Assembly (NCBI RefSeq): GCF_015097055.1
Contig: NZ_AP023366.1
Coordinates: forward strand, 186,001 to 250,000
Direction of reading: 5' to 3'
Length of the DNA: 64,000 bases
From: Effusibacillus dendaii
Lineage (GTDB): Bacteria > Bacillota > Bacilli > Tumebacillales > Effusibacillaceae
Positions within the stretch are counted from its first letter, which is position 1. Each line of letters begins with the position of its first letter. Below, in pieces: positions 9,747 through 16,695 of the stretch. The translations under genes were made by a program, and so were the position numbers. The notes under the pieces are model-generated. The model was not told the DNA's origin. It saw only the letters and a list, made by a program, of their open reading frames with translations, and did not search any database.

Positions 9747-10412
9747 ATGGGGAAAAATCGGCCTGCAGACAGGGCCCAATCAGCGGACAAAGTGGCGATT
9801 GTAACTGGCGGAGCAAATGGCATCGGCAAAGAGATCTGTATTCGGTTGGCGGAAGCGGGTACCTGCTTGCTGATTGCCGATGTACAGGAGCAAGTGCAGG
9901 AAACAGCGGAATCTGTTGCGGCGCAGTTTGAGGTTGCGAGCGATTTTTACATGGGGGACCTAAGCCGTGAAGAACACGGACTGGCAATGATGGAACGGGC
10001 AATTGCCCGATTTGGAAAGATTGATGTACTGGTTAACAATGCAGGCGGTGGTGTGATCCTGCCGTTTCTGGAACATACCAGCGAAACACTGAAAACGACG
10101 ATCGATCGAAACCTGTGGACGACGATCTGGGCGTGTCACGCCGTACTGCCGCACATGGTCGGACAAAATTTTGGCCGGATTATCAACATAGGCGCCGATT
10201 CGGTTCGAACCGGCTTGTATAACCATGCGGCATACAACGCTGCCAAGGGGGGCGTACACGCGCTGACAACCGGCCTTGCGCGTGAATTTGTCGACTCTCT
10301 GGTACATCAGGAGAGTATTTATCTTATTATATTTCAGAATAGTGTGATAAAAAAGTGTCGCTCTGTCTTTTTGCGAAAAATCGATCACTTTACAAACCAA
10401 ATCTGGATATAA
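9747..10412 (+). pseudogene. cis-dihydrodiol dehydrogenase-type SDR, C-terminally truncated
   Basis: Short-chain dehydrogenase with the cofactor motif TGGANGIGK, NNAG near residue 100, the catalytic Ser region (NIGADS) and YNAAK. Such enzymes rearomatise the cis-dihydrodiol made by ring-hydroxylating dioxygenases. Homology ends at GLAREF (about base 10290), roughly 180 residues in; relatives have about 250. The remaining 40 residues are basic, hydrophobic and unrelated, which marks a deletion or insertion junction. ATG 9747 has GGGAAGGGGA upstream. It is the fifth and last broken gene of the aromatic cluster. Confidence 0.8.
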
Positions 10413-10420
10413 ACAAATAA

Positions 10421-10447
10421 AAAAGATGGGGGGCACCCCATCTTTTT
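10421..10447. terminator. bidirectional terminator between SDR remnant and efflux gene
   Basis: Inverted repeat AAAAGATGGGG / CCCCATCTTTT with a short GGCA-type loop and flanking A and T runs, so it can work on both strands. It ends within the stop region of the minus-strand transporter gene. Confidence 0.8.
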
Positions 10448-12003
10448 CATTCCATAATCACCGGCTTTTCACCACGCGGCGCTTTTGTGTCTTTCAAGAA
10501 GAAGGCGAAAACGATCGCTACAATAACCACCCATGTGACAACCCAGAATACATCATCCATCGCCTGAACGGTAGAGACTTTTTGAAGTTGTGACATCAAC
10601 CAGGATGTGGCGGCGCTGTTTGCCAGGTTGCCTGTCAAACCGCCGCTCGAATAAAACTGACTGAGCTGCGACAGGGCACTCGTAACCGCGTAACCGCCAA
10701 CCGGCATCTGTTCGGAGTTAATGGTAACGTGATAAAATTGGCGCTCCGATAGCAGATTGGACAACCATGCAATCCCAAACGCGGAGCTGACCTGTCGGAC
10801 CGTGTTGGTCAGTGCGCTGGCCTGTCCGAGGTTTTGCATCGGTACTGTATTCATTCCGGCTGTTGACACCGGCATCATCACGCTTCCAATGCCAATCGCC
10901 CGTATTATTAACCACCATGAGACTGTCGAAAAGCTTGTGGCGATATCCAACGATTGAATCAAATAAAAAGAATAGGCGGTTATCGTCAAGCCCGTGATCG
11001 CCAACCATTTCACACCGAATTTGTCAAACAGCATTCCGGAAATCGGCATCATAATACCGGCGGCAATCCCTTGCGGCAATAGGACGAGTCCAGTTTCGAC
11101 AGCAGACAGACCGGAAATGTTTTGCAGAAACACAGGCAGCAAAAACAGGCTGGCAAACAGTGCAATGCTGGCAATACTGGAGATCACCAGAGAGATGGTA
11201 AACATTGAATTTTTCATGACACGCAGATCAATCATTGGATGTTCGACTATAAATTCGATCAGCACAAACAATACCAGGCAGCAGAGGCCGACCGAGATAT
11301 AGAAGATCACCTCGATGTCAGTCCAGCCCTTATCCCCGACAATACCCAATCCATACAGCAAACTGGCGAATCCGGCAGAAGAAGTCAAAAAGCCAAAAAA
11401 ATCAAATCTTTTCTTTTCGTCCTGCTTAAATTCTTGCAAAACCATTAGAGCGAGTAAAGTATCGAGAATACCGATCGGCACGTTGATGTAGAAAATCAGC
11501 CGCCAATCGAGGTATTCCGTGATGTATCCGCCTAATGTCGGTCCAAAGGCGGGCGCAAACATGATCGCAATGCCAAATATCCCCATCGAAAGTCCGCGGC
11601 GTTCCGGCGGGAACAGGCGGAACATCATGGCCATCGCCACCGGCATGATGGCTCCTCCACCAATCGCTTGCAGGATACGAAAGATGATCATCGCATTATT
11701 GTTCCAGGCCATCCCGCACAATGCCGAACCGATCGTAAACAGGATAACCGAATACACAAAAATCCGTTTGTAACCAAAATTGTCTCCCAGATATCCGGTG
11801 ATCGGAACGAGCGCACCGACTACCAACGAATAGGCGGTAACCACCCATTGAATATCAGACGTGCCCACCCCAAATACGGACATCATTTTCGGAATCGATA
11901 CGTTAATAATCGTCGTGTCCAGGACTGACATAAAAGTAGCCAGGATCAGAACGATCATGGGAAGCGCGACTCCCTGTTGCGCAGCTTGTTGCTGATTTTC
12001 CAT
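10447..12003 (-). CDS. DHA2-family (EmrB/QacA) MFS drug efflux transporter
   Basis: Major facilitator of the 14-helix DHA2 subfamily, about 518 residues from ATG 12003. Seen directly: the N-terminal helix with LDTTIINVSIP (motif D1), the loop GYLGDNFGYKRIF (motif A), FRILQAIGGGAIMP (motif B) and GPTLGGYITEYLDWRLIFYINVPIG (motif C region). It would export drugs or toxic organics by proton antiport. ATG 12003 is preferred because GAGAGGGG lies upstream; ATG 12042 in the same frame has no clear site. It points toward the broken aromatic cluster and might once have exported its substrates, which is speculation. Confidence 0.92.
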   Translation of the reverse strand: MENQQQAAQQGVALPMIVLILATFMSVLDTTIINVSIPKMMSVFGVGTSDIQWVVTAYSLVVGALVPITGYLGDNFGYKRIFVYSVILFTIGSALCGMAWNNNAMIIFRILQAIGGGAIMPVAMAMMFRLFPPERRGLSMGIFGIAIMFAPAFGPTLGGYITEYLDWRLIFYINVPIGILDTLLALMVLQEFKQDEKKRFDFFGFLTSSAGFASLLYGLGIVGDKGWTDIEVIFYISVGLCCLVLFVLIEFIVEHPMIDLRVMKNSMFTISLVISSIASIALFASLFLLPVFLQNISGLSAVETGLVLLPQGIAAGIMMPISGMLFDKFGVKWLAITGLTITAYSFYLIQSLDIATSFSTVSWWLIIRAIGIGSVMMPVSTAGMNTVPMQNLGQASALTNTVRQVSSAFGIAWLSNLLSERQFYHVTINSEQMPVGGYAVTSALSQLSQFYSSGGLTGNLANSAATSWLMSQLQKVSTVQAMDDVFWVVTWVVIVAIVFAFFLKDTKAPRGEKPVIME

Positions 12004-12107
12004 CTGTTTTGAAATTCCCCTCTCAAGTCGCGTTTCAAGCATCTCGATTAGAGCGGTTATATTTTAACAGAGAAAAATCAAATGGGGGAGAAGAAAGGAT
12101 TGGAATT

Positions 12108-12135
12108 AATGACAAAATTTTGACACTTTGTCATT
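12108..12135. promoter_or_regulatory. inverted repeat, possible operator of the efflux gene
   Basis: Perfect 9-bp inverted repeat AATGACAAA / TTTGTCATT separated by 10 bases, about 105 bases upstream of the transporter start. The size and symmetry suit a TetR- or MarR-type repressor. No regulator gene is adjacent, so the binding protein is unknown. Confidence 0.45.
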
Positions 12136-12172
12136 CGCCCCAATCTTTTGAACCTGCTGTTATTTTACGAAT

Positions 12173-12355
12173 CTACAGGAAGATTAACTCGTTTTCTGCC
12201 ACGTACGAAATCTTTTCTTGGTACAGCGGTAGTTTTAATTTATGGAAGCGGCCTTCTGAAATTTCAACAAATTGGGCGGTTTCACCGTATTTATACCTTT
12301 TTCGAATGACCATATAGTATTTGTCGGCATGGATCGTTTTTTCACAATAAAACAT
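12173..12355 (-). CDS. hypothetical small protein, third gene of PII-like operon
   Basis: 60-residue basic and aromatic-rich protein from ATG 12355 (RBS GAAAGGGG, 9 bases upstream; a TTG at 12364 is too close to that site). It begins MFYCEKTIHADKYYMVIRKR and has no motif I recognise. It lies 19 bases after the second PII-like gene on the same strand and is likely co-transcribed, so a role linked to nitrogen sensing is possible but unproven. The spacing and RBS support a real gene. Confidence 0.5.
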   Translation of the reverse strand: MFYCEKTIHADKYYMVIRKRYKYGETAQFVEISEGRFHKLKLPLYQEKISYVAENELIFL

Positions 12356-12374
12356 AGTGGTCAACCCCTTTCCG

Positions 12375-12641
12375 TTATATCGCTTTTACGCTTTGTTCGC
12401 CTGTTCGAATACGGTACACATTATCGAGTGGAACCAATCGGAAACAGGGTTTTTCAGGGGCCAAGGTTTGTGACAATTGAACGATTAGCGGCTTGACGGT
12501 TTCATTTTGTACGACAACTTCCACTGTGTAGCAGGCAGTCGTTTCATTTTCCAGTAGGGTCATGCCTGTTACCCCGTTTCGGGTCAACACCGCTTTGATT
12601 GCACGCAAATCTTTCTTGACATCAAAAATGAGCTTCATCAT
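12375..12641 (-). CDS. divergent PII-like signalling protein, second copy (T-loop lacking)
   Basis: 88 residues from ATG 12641, which follows GAGGAGGCG by 7 bases and overlaps the upstream PII-like gene by 20 bases. The fold pattern (beta strand MMKLIFDVKKD, helix, strand, helix, strand) and the ending YRIRTGEQSVKAI match the C-terminal ligand-binding end of GlnB/GlnK proteins (RIRTGExGxxAI). The segment between the first and second beta-strand pairs is short, so the T-loop that carries the uridylylated Tyr and docks into AmtB is essentially missing. It may form mixed trimers with its neighbour. PII superfamily membership is likely; function is inferred. Confidence 0.7.
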   Translation of the reverse strand: MMKLIFDVKKDLRAIKAVLTRNGVTGMTLLENETTACYTVEVVVQNETVKPLIVQLSQTLAPEKPCFRLVPLDNVYRIRTGEQSVKAI

Positions 12642-12939
12642 AAGCAATCGCCTCCTCATCGGAAATAAAGATTTTCCCATCCCCCAGATTACCGGTTTGC
12701 GCGGAATATATGATCGATCGGACCAGTTTTTCCACCAACTGATGATCTACCACAATCTCCAATTTGATTTTCGGCAACGGATAAAAGAACTCCCTTTCTT
12801 TACGTTGAACGGTTGATATATGGGAGTAACCAATACCCGACACTTTTGTCATCTGATACGCGATGTCTAGATCGGAAAGTGCTTTGGCTACGGAATCGAC
12901 TTGATCCGGACGAATAATCGCCTCCACGATTTTCTTCAT
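12622..12939 (-). CDS. divergent PII family protein (GlnB/GlnK-like)
   Basis: 105 residues from ATG 12939 (AGGGG 10 bases upstream). The N-terminus MKKIVEAIIRPDQVDSVAKAL and the segment QTGNLGDGKIFIS are hallmarks of PII proteins, which sense 2-oxoglutarate and ATP/ADP. The T-loop region (HISTVQRKEREFFYPLPKIK) is shorter than in GlnK and lacks the RGAEY Tyr modified by GlnD. The C-terminal RIRTGE motif, missing here, is instead present in the next gene. The pair is divergent from narK and shares its upstream region with a GlnR/TnrA-type box. It could control nitrate or ammonium uptake; this is inference. Confidence 0.8.
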   Translation of the reverse strand: MKKIVEAIIRPDQVDSVAKALSDLDIAYQMTKVSGIGYSHISTVQRKEREFFYPLPKIKLEIVVDHQLVEKLVRSIIYSAQTGNLGDGKIFISDEEAIAYDEAHF

Positions 12940-13009
12940 CACGACTCAACCCCTATCGTTTTATGTTAGGACCATTGTAAAAGGAAATAAGGTTTATTGT
13001 GAGAGCAAT

Positions 13010-13026
13010 TGTCAGGTTACATAACA
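13010..13026. promoter_or_regulatory. GlnR/TnrA-type box between PII-like genes and narK
   Basis: TGTCAGGTTACATAACA matches TGTNA-N7-TNACA at every fixed position, although the centre is less A/T-rich than usual. Its centre lies about 79 bases upstream of the PII-like start codon, a position suited to nitrogen control of that operon. Confidence 0.6.
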
Positions 13027-13103
13027 CAAAAAGAAATTTTGTTATCGAAAAACAAGCCATTCGTCTCGGAAATGAAAATTTACAATAAAAATGCAGAATT
13101 TTA

Positions 13104-13120
13104 TGTCAGGTATTCTTACG
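13104..13120. promoter_or_regulatory. near-match GlnR/TnrA box upstream of narK
   Basis: TGTCAGGTATTCTTACG matches the TGTNA-N7-TNACA pattern except for the last base and shares its first eight bases with the exact box at 13010. Its centre is about 80 bases upstream of the narK start codon, mirroring the distance of the other box to the PII-like gene. Confidence 0.4.
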
Positions 13121-13191
13121 TATTTTGTAGGAATTTTCCTGTCCTCTGTTTATATTGTAGTTATGCTGATTTTGCAAAGGAGGCGAATTAG

Positions 13192-14421
13192 ATGACCGGC
13201 AAAGGTTTTTTGAAGAGTGGGCATACCCCGTCTTTATTCAGTGCGTTTCTCTATTTTGACGTCAGTTTTATGTTGTGGGTGCTGTTGGGACCGTTGGCGG
13301 TGGTTATCGGCAATCAGTTTCATTTGGATGCGGCGCAAAAAGCGAACCTGGTGGCCCTGCCGACGTTGGGAGGCTCCCTGTTGCGACTCGTGCTTGGTTG
13401 GATGACCGATTCGATTGGTCCCAAAAAGACCGGACAGATTGGCATGCTGGTTTCGATGATTCCCTTGATCTGGGGATGGCAATTTGCTGATTCTGTCAAC
13501 CAGCTTTATTTTGTTGCGCTTTTGCTTGGTGTGGCCGGTGCCAGTTTTGCGGCTGCCCTGCCGCTTGCAAGCAGATGGTATCCGCCCCAATACCAAGGGT
13601 TGGCAATGGGAATCGCCGGTGCCGGAAACAGCGGGACGATTTTTGCTACTCTGTTTGCCAACCGGATTGCGGAGTACTATGGAGGTTGGCATGCTGTGTT
13701 TGGGATTGCGTTGATTCCGCTTGCGCTGACATTTTTGGTGTTCACCCTGCTGGCAAAAGACAGCCCGAATCAACCTGTTCCGCAGACACTGACTGATTAC
13801 GGACGTGTTTTAAAAGAAAGGGACGCCTGGCTGTTTTGCGTTTTTTACAGTGTAACGTTTGGCGGCTTTGTCGGAATGTCCAGCTACCTGACGATTTTCT
13901 TTAATACCCAATATGGGTTAAGTCCGGTCAAAGCGGCTGACTTTACAACGCTGTGTGTGATTGCGGGAAGTTTCTTCCGTCCTGTCGGCGGTTGGTTGGC
14001 TGACAGATTTGGCGGGGTTCGCATGCTTGCGATCCTGTATACGTGCGTGGCGGCTATGATGGCGGGAATTTCCACGTTGCCGGGCCTTAGCGTTACAACA
14101 GCGATGTTGTTTGTCGCCATGATGAGCTTGGGAATGGGGAACGGGGCCGTATTCCAATTAGTGCCCCAACGTTTTCAAAAAGAAATCGGCATCATGACGG
14201 GTGTTGTGGGTGCGGCAGGCGGACTTGGTGGGTATTTCCTGCCCAAGATTCTCGGCAATTTAAAATTGCTGACAGGTTCCTTCACATGGGGATTTTTGAT
14301 TTTGAGCGGCATCGCGGTCTGTGCGCTGGTGATTTTATACGTCGTACAGGGGAAATGGAAAAATACCTGGATTGGCGAAGGCGGTCGAGTCAAAACGGCT
14401 CAGGTTAAGATTAATGTGTAA
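13192..14421 (+). CDS. narK: nitrate/nitrite transporter, NNP family (NarK/NasA type)
   Basis: Twelve-helix MFS permease, 409 residues. The NNP signature is seen in the fifth-helix region (GIAGAGNSGTIF) and again in helix 11 (MTGVVGAAGGLGGYFLP), and the loop motif GWMTDSIGPKK follows helix 2. It would import nitrate or exchange it for nitrite. ATG 13192 is preceded by AAAGGAGG. No nitrate reductase gene is in the window, so assimilatory or respiratory use cannot be told. The GlnR/TnrA-like boxes and neighbouring PII and amtB genes favour assimilation. Confidence 0.92.
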   Translation: MTGKGFLKSGHTPSLFSAFLYFDVSFMLWVLLGPLAVVIGNQFHLDAAQKANLVALPTLGGSLLRLVLGWMTDSIGPKKTGQIGMLVSMIPLIWGWQFADSVNQLYFVALLLGVAGASFAAALPLASRWYPPQYQGLAMGIAGAGNSGTIFATLFANRIAEYYGGWHAVFGIALIPLALTFLVFTLLAKDSPNQPVPQTLTDYGRVLKERDAWLFCVFYSVTFGGFVGMSSYLTIFFNTQYGLSPVKAADFTTLCVIAGSFFRPVGGWLADRFGGVRMLAILYTCVAAMMAGISTLPGLSVTTAMLFVAMMSLGMGNGAVFQLVPQRFQKEIGIMTGVVGAAGGLGGYFLPKILGNLKLLTGSFTWGFLILSGIAVCALVILYVVQGKWKNTWIGEGGRVKTAQVKINV

Positions 14422-14487
14422 GAAAATATAACATGTTATGAAAAAAGAAGAAAACAAGAGGGAAAGCGTTATCATTTGAAACTATTA

Positions 14488-14504
14488 TGTAATAAAAGAT
14501 AACA
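14488..14504. promoter_or_regulatory. GlnR/TnrA box 1 upstream of ANTAR-amtB
   Basis: TGTAATAAAAGATAACA fits TGTNA-N7-TNACA exactly with an A/T-rich core. The core of this site is repeated at 14559. A plausible -10 element (TAAAAT, 14535-14540) would place this site near -50, the activating position for TnrA or GlnR. Confidence 0.75.
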
Positions 14505-14558
14505 TCAAATGTTTCCTTTTTGTTTTTTTTATCATAAAATACAGACACAAGTATTTCA

Positions 14559-14575
14559 TGTAATAAAAGTTAACA
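14559..14575. promoter_or_regulatory. GlnR/TnrA box 2 upstream of ANTAR-amtB
   Basis: TGTAATAAAAGTTAACA fits the consensus exactly and differs from box 1 at one base. Centres are 71 bp apart, close to seven helical turns. If the -10 at 14535 is right, this box lies just downstream of the transcription start and would act as a block. Confidence 0.75.
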
Positions 14576-14602
14576 TCTATCTGTGGAAGGAGGAAGCGCT
14601 GC

Positions 14603-15187
14603 ATGCAGGCGGTTGTTGTAGGTGCAGATGCAAAGTCGGCTGAATGGGTGAGAGCTATCCTGAAGGATACCCCGTATTCGTTTCAATTTCATCCGGTGAA
14701 TGTACAGACATCTCCTGCAACAACCTCGATTGTTCCTGAGTCTTATGCCAAGACTGTCATTCTGATGGAAGATCTCCTTCAGCTGCAGGAATGGACCAGG
14801 CAATTGGTATCGTGTGGGATAGGCCCCGTGTTATGGGGAGTCACCAAAAAATTTGATGAACAGGCCTGGGATTTGGCGATTCAGGCTGGGAGTCACGGAA
14901 TTGTTTCATCCAATCATGACAGAACTACAGTGCTGGGATCTATCAAAATGGCAATGGCGAACTGGCAAAGGGAACTTGCCTATCGGAAGAAAATCGAAAA
15001 GGCTTTGACCGATCTGGAACACCGCAAAACGATTGAAAAGGCGAAGGGGCTGCTGATGGATCGGCTTCACCTGACCGAATCGGAAGCGTTTGGCAAAATC
15101 CGGTCGGAGGCGATGTGCCAACGGAAGACCATGGCGCAAATTGCGGAAAGCATCTTACTGATGGAACGCATGACGGGGTTTTCGTAA
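14603..15187 (+). CDS. ANTAR-domain RNA-binding regulator with degenerate receiver domain (NasT/AmiR type)
   Basis: 194 residues. The C-terminal part from about residue 135 (KTIEKAKGLLMDRLHLTESEAF, then the conserved Ala and Met positions in SEAMCQRKTMAQIAESIL) is an ANTAR domain, which binds paired hairpins in leader RNA and prevents termination. A short coiled coil (REL AYRKKIEKALTDLEHR) precedes it. The N-terminal receiver-like region lacks the usual acidic pocket and phospho-acceptor Asp, so control by binding rather than phosphorylation is likely. It is followed 31 bases later by amtB, and two GlnR/TnrA boxes precede it. Its RNA target is not visible here. Confidence 0.85.
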   Translation: MQAVVVGADAKSAEWVRAILKDTPYSFQFHPVNVQTSPATTSIVPESYAKTVILMEDLLQLQEWTRQLVSCGIGPVLWGVTKKFDEQAWDLAIQAGSHGIVSSNHDRTTVLGSIKMAMANWQRELAYRKKIEKALTDLEHRKTIEKAKGLLMDRLHLTESEAFGKIRSEAMCQRKTMAQIAESILLMERMTGFS

Positions 15188-15218
15188 TCAATCTGAATAG
15201 GAGAATGGAGGGTTTTCA

Positions 15219-16610
15219 ATGAAGAAAATGCTTCTGATGCTGACTGCGATTTACTTTGCATTAACGGGTAACGCGTTTGCGGCGGATGAGCCGACTGTCA
15301 CCGATGCGATTCATGCGGTTGACGCGATGTGGGTAATTGTGGCGGGAGTTCTGGTGTTTTTCATGCAAGCCGGTTTTGCCTTGCTGGAAGCAGGCGCTAC
15401 CCGGATGAAAAACGCCGGTCATATCGCAGGCAAAAACATTCTTAGCTTTGCGATTGCAACGCTCGTGTTCTGGGCCGTCGGATTTGCTATCACATTTGGC
15501 GCAGGAAACAGCATTATCGGAACAAGCGGCTGGTTTTTAAACGTTGCCGAGGATCAAGTTAAAGACGTGTTCAGTTCACTTGCATGGACGGATACGCCGC
15601 TGGCTGCTAAATTCCTTTTCCAACTGGTGTTTGCGGGTGTTTCGCTCGCCATCTTCTGGGGAGGTATTGCGGAACGGGCAAAATTGATTGTCTACTTCGT
15701 ATTTGGAGCATTGTTTATCGGCTTTGTCTACCCGGTTGTCGGTCACTGGATTTGGGGCGGTGGCTGGTTGTCGACGCTTGGCATGCAGGATTTTGCCGGT
15801 TCGACGGTTGTGCATTTGGCAGGTGGAACGGCCGCGCTCGTGGGCGCATTGCTGCTCGGCCCAAGAATCGGAAAATACAACAAGGATGGCACGTCGAACA
15901 ACATTCCGGGTCATAACACGGTCTACTCCGTGCTTGGTGTAATTATCCTCTGGTTTGGCTGGTTCGGTTTCAATCCAGGTTCCACAATGGCAGCAAACGG
16001 AACGTTCTTCACGTACGTCGCGATGACGACCAATTTGGCGGCAGCTGCCGGTGCTGTTGCAGCGCTGATCACGGCTTGGGCGGTACTTGGCAAACCGGAT
16101 ATCGGTTACATGTTAAATGGAGTATTGGCAGCACTCGTTGCAATTACCGCGTCCTGCGCGTTCGTAAAACCTTGGGCGGCTGTTGTCATCGGTGCGATTG
16201 CCGGAATTATTATGGTATTCTCGGTAATCTTCTTTGACCGGGTGGTGAAAGTGGACGATCCGGTAGGCGCCTTTTCGGTGCACGGTGTGGCAGGCATTTG
16301 GGGAACACTTTCGACCGGATTTTTTGCGGCTCCTGATTTGGTGGAAAAAACGGGTGTCGGCAAACCGGGACTGTTTTACGGCGGCGGGTTGGAGCAGTTA
16401 TGGGTGCAATTTTTAGGAGTGGCGGCTTCCTTCGCTTATGTGTTTATCGCCTCCCTGATCATTCTGTTAGTGATTAAAGTGACGGTAGGACTTCGGATCA
16501 GCCGGGAAGAAGAAATTATCGGTCTGGATGTCAGCGAACACGGGGCGTCCGGTTACCCGGAACAACTCCCCAACGGAGGTTCCTACGGCAAGGCAACGGA
16601 AGCTTTCTAA
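15219..16610 (+). CDS. amtB: ammonium transporter AmtB with signal peptide
   Basis: 463-residue Amt/MEP/Rh channel. It begins with a cleavable signal peptide (MKKMLLMLTAIYFALTGNAFA) and then the family start AMWVIVAGVLVFFMQAGFALLEAG. The Amt signature region (GGTAALVGALLLGPR), the twin-His core (GHNTVYSVLG and FSVHGVAGIWG) and about 11 helices are seen. It mediates ammonium uptake when nitrogen is poor. Usually a glnK gene is next to amtB; here the partner position is taken by the ANTAR gene, and the PII-like genes lie 2.3 kb away on the other strand. A terminator follows. Confidence 0.97.
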   Translation: MKKMLLMLTAIYFALTGNAFAADEPTVTDAIHAVDAMWVIVAGVLVFFMQAGFALLEAGATRMKNAGHIAGKNILSFAIATLVFWAVGFAITFGAGNSIIGTSGWFLNVAEDQVKDVFSSLAWTDTPLAAKFLFQLVFAGVSLAIFWGGIAERAKLIVYFVFGALFIGFVYPVVGHWIWGGGWLSTLGMQDFAGSTVVHLAGGTAALVGALLLGPRIGKYNKDGTSNNIPGHNTVYSVLGVIILWFGWFGFNPGSTMAANGTFFTYVAMTTNLAAAAGAVAALITAWAVLGKPDIGYMLNGVLAALVAITASCAFVKPWAAVVIGAIAGIIMVFSVIFFDRVVKVDDPVGAFSVHGVAGIWGTLSTGFFAAPDLVEKTGVGKPGLFYGGGLEQLWVQFLGVAASFAYVFIASLIILLVIKVTVGLRISREEEIIGLDVSEHGASGYPEQLPNGGSYGKATEAF

Positions 16611-16633
16611 AACAGGATTCCGTACATGCGGGT

Positions 16634-16656
16634 GGGGCAACAACTGTTGCCCCTTT
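16634..16656 (+). terminator. intrinsic terminator after amtB
   Basis: Perfect stem GGGGCAAC / GTTGCCCC with loop AACT, followed by TTT, 23 bases after the amtB stop. Confidence 0.8.
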
Positions 16657-16695
16657 CGCTATTTTCAAGAGAGAGATTAGTGCCAAGAAGGGAGA

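Noticed and set aside
12108-12135. TnrA/GlnR box within the efflux upstream region
   Set aside because: The repeat has TGTCA at one end but fails the TNACA half on either strand; it is listed only as an unassigned operator.
13009-13191. Small plus-strand open frame just before narK
   Set aside because: It overlaps the regulatory region with the GlnR/TnrA-type boxes, lacks an RBS and has an unusual composition; likely non-coding.
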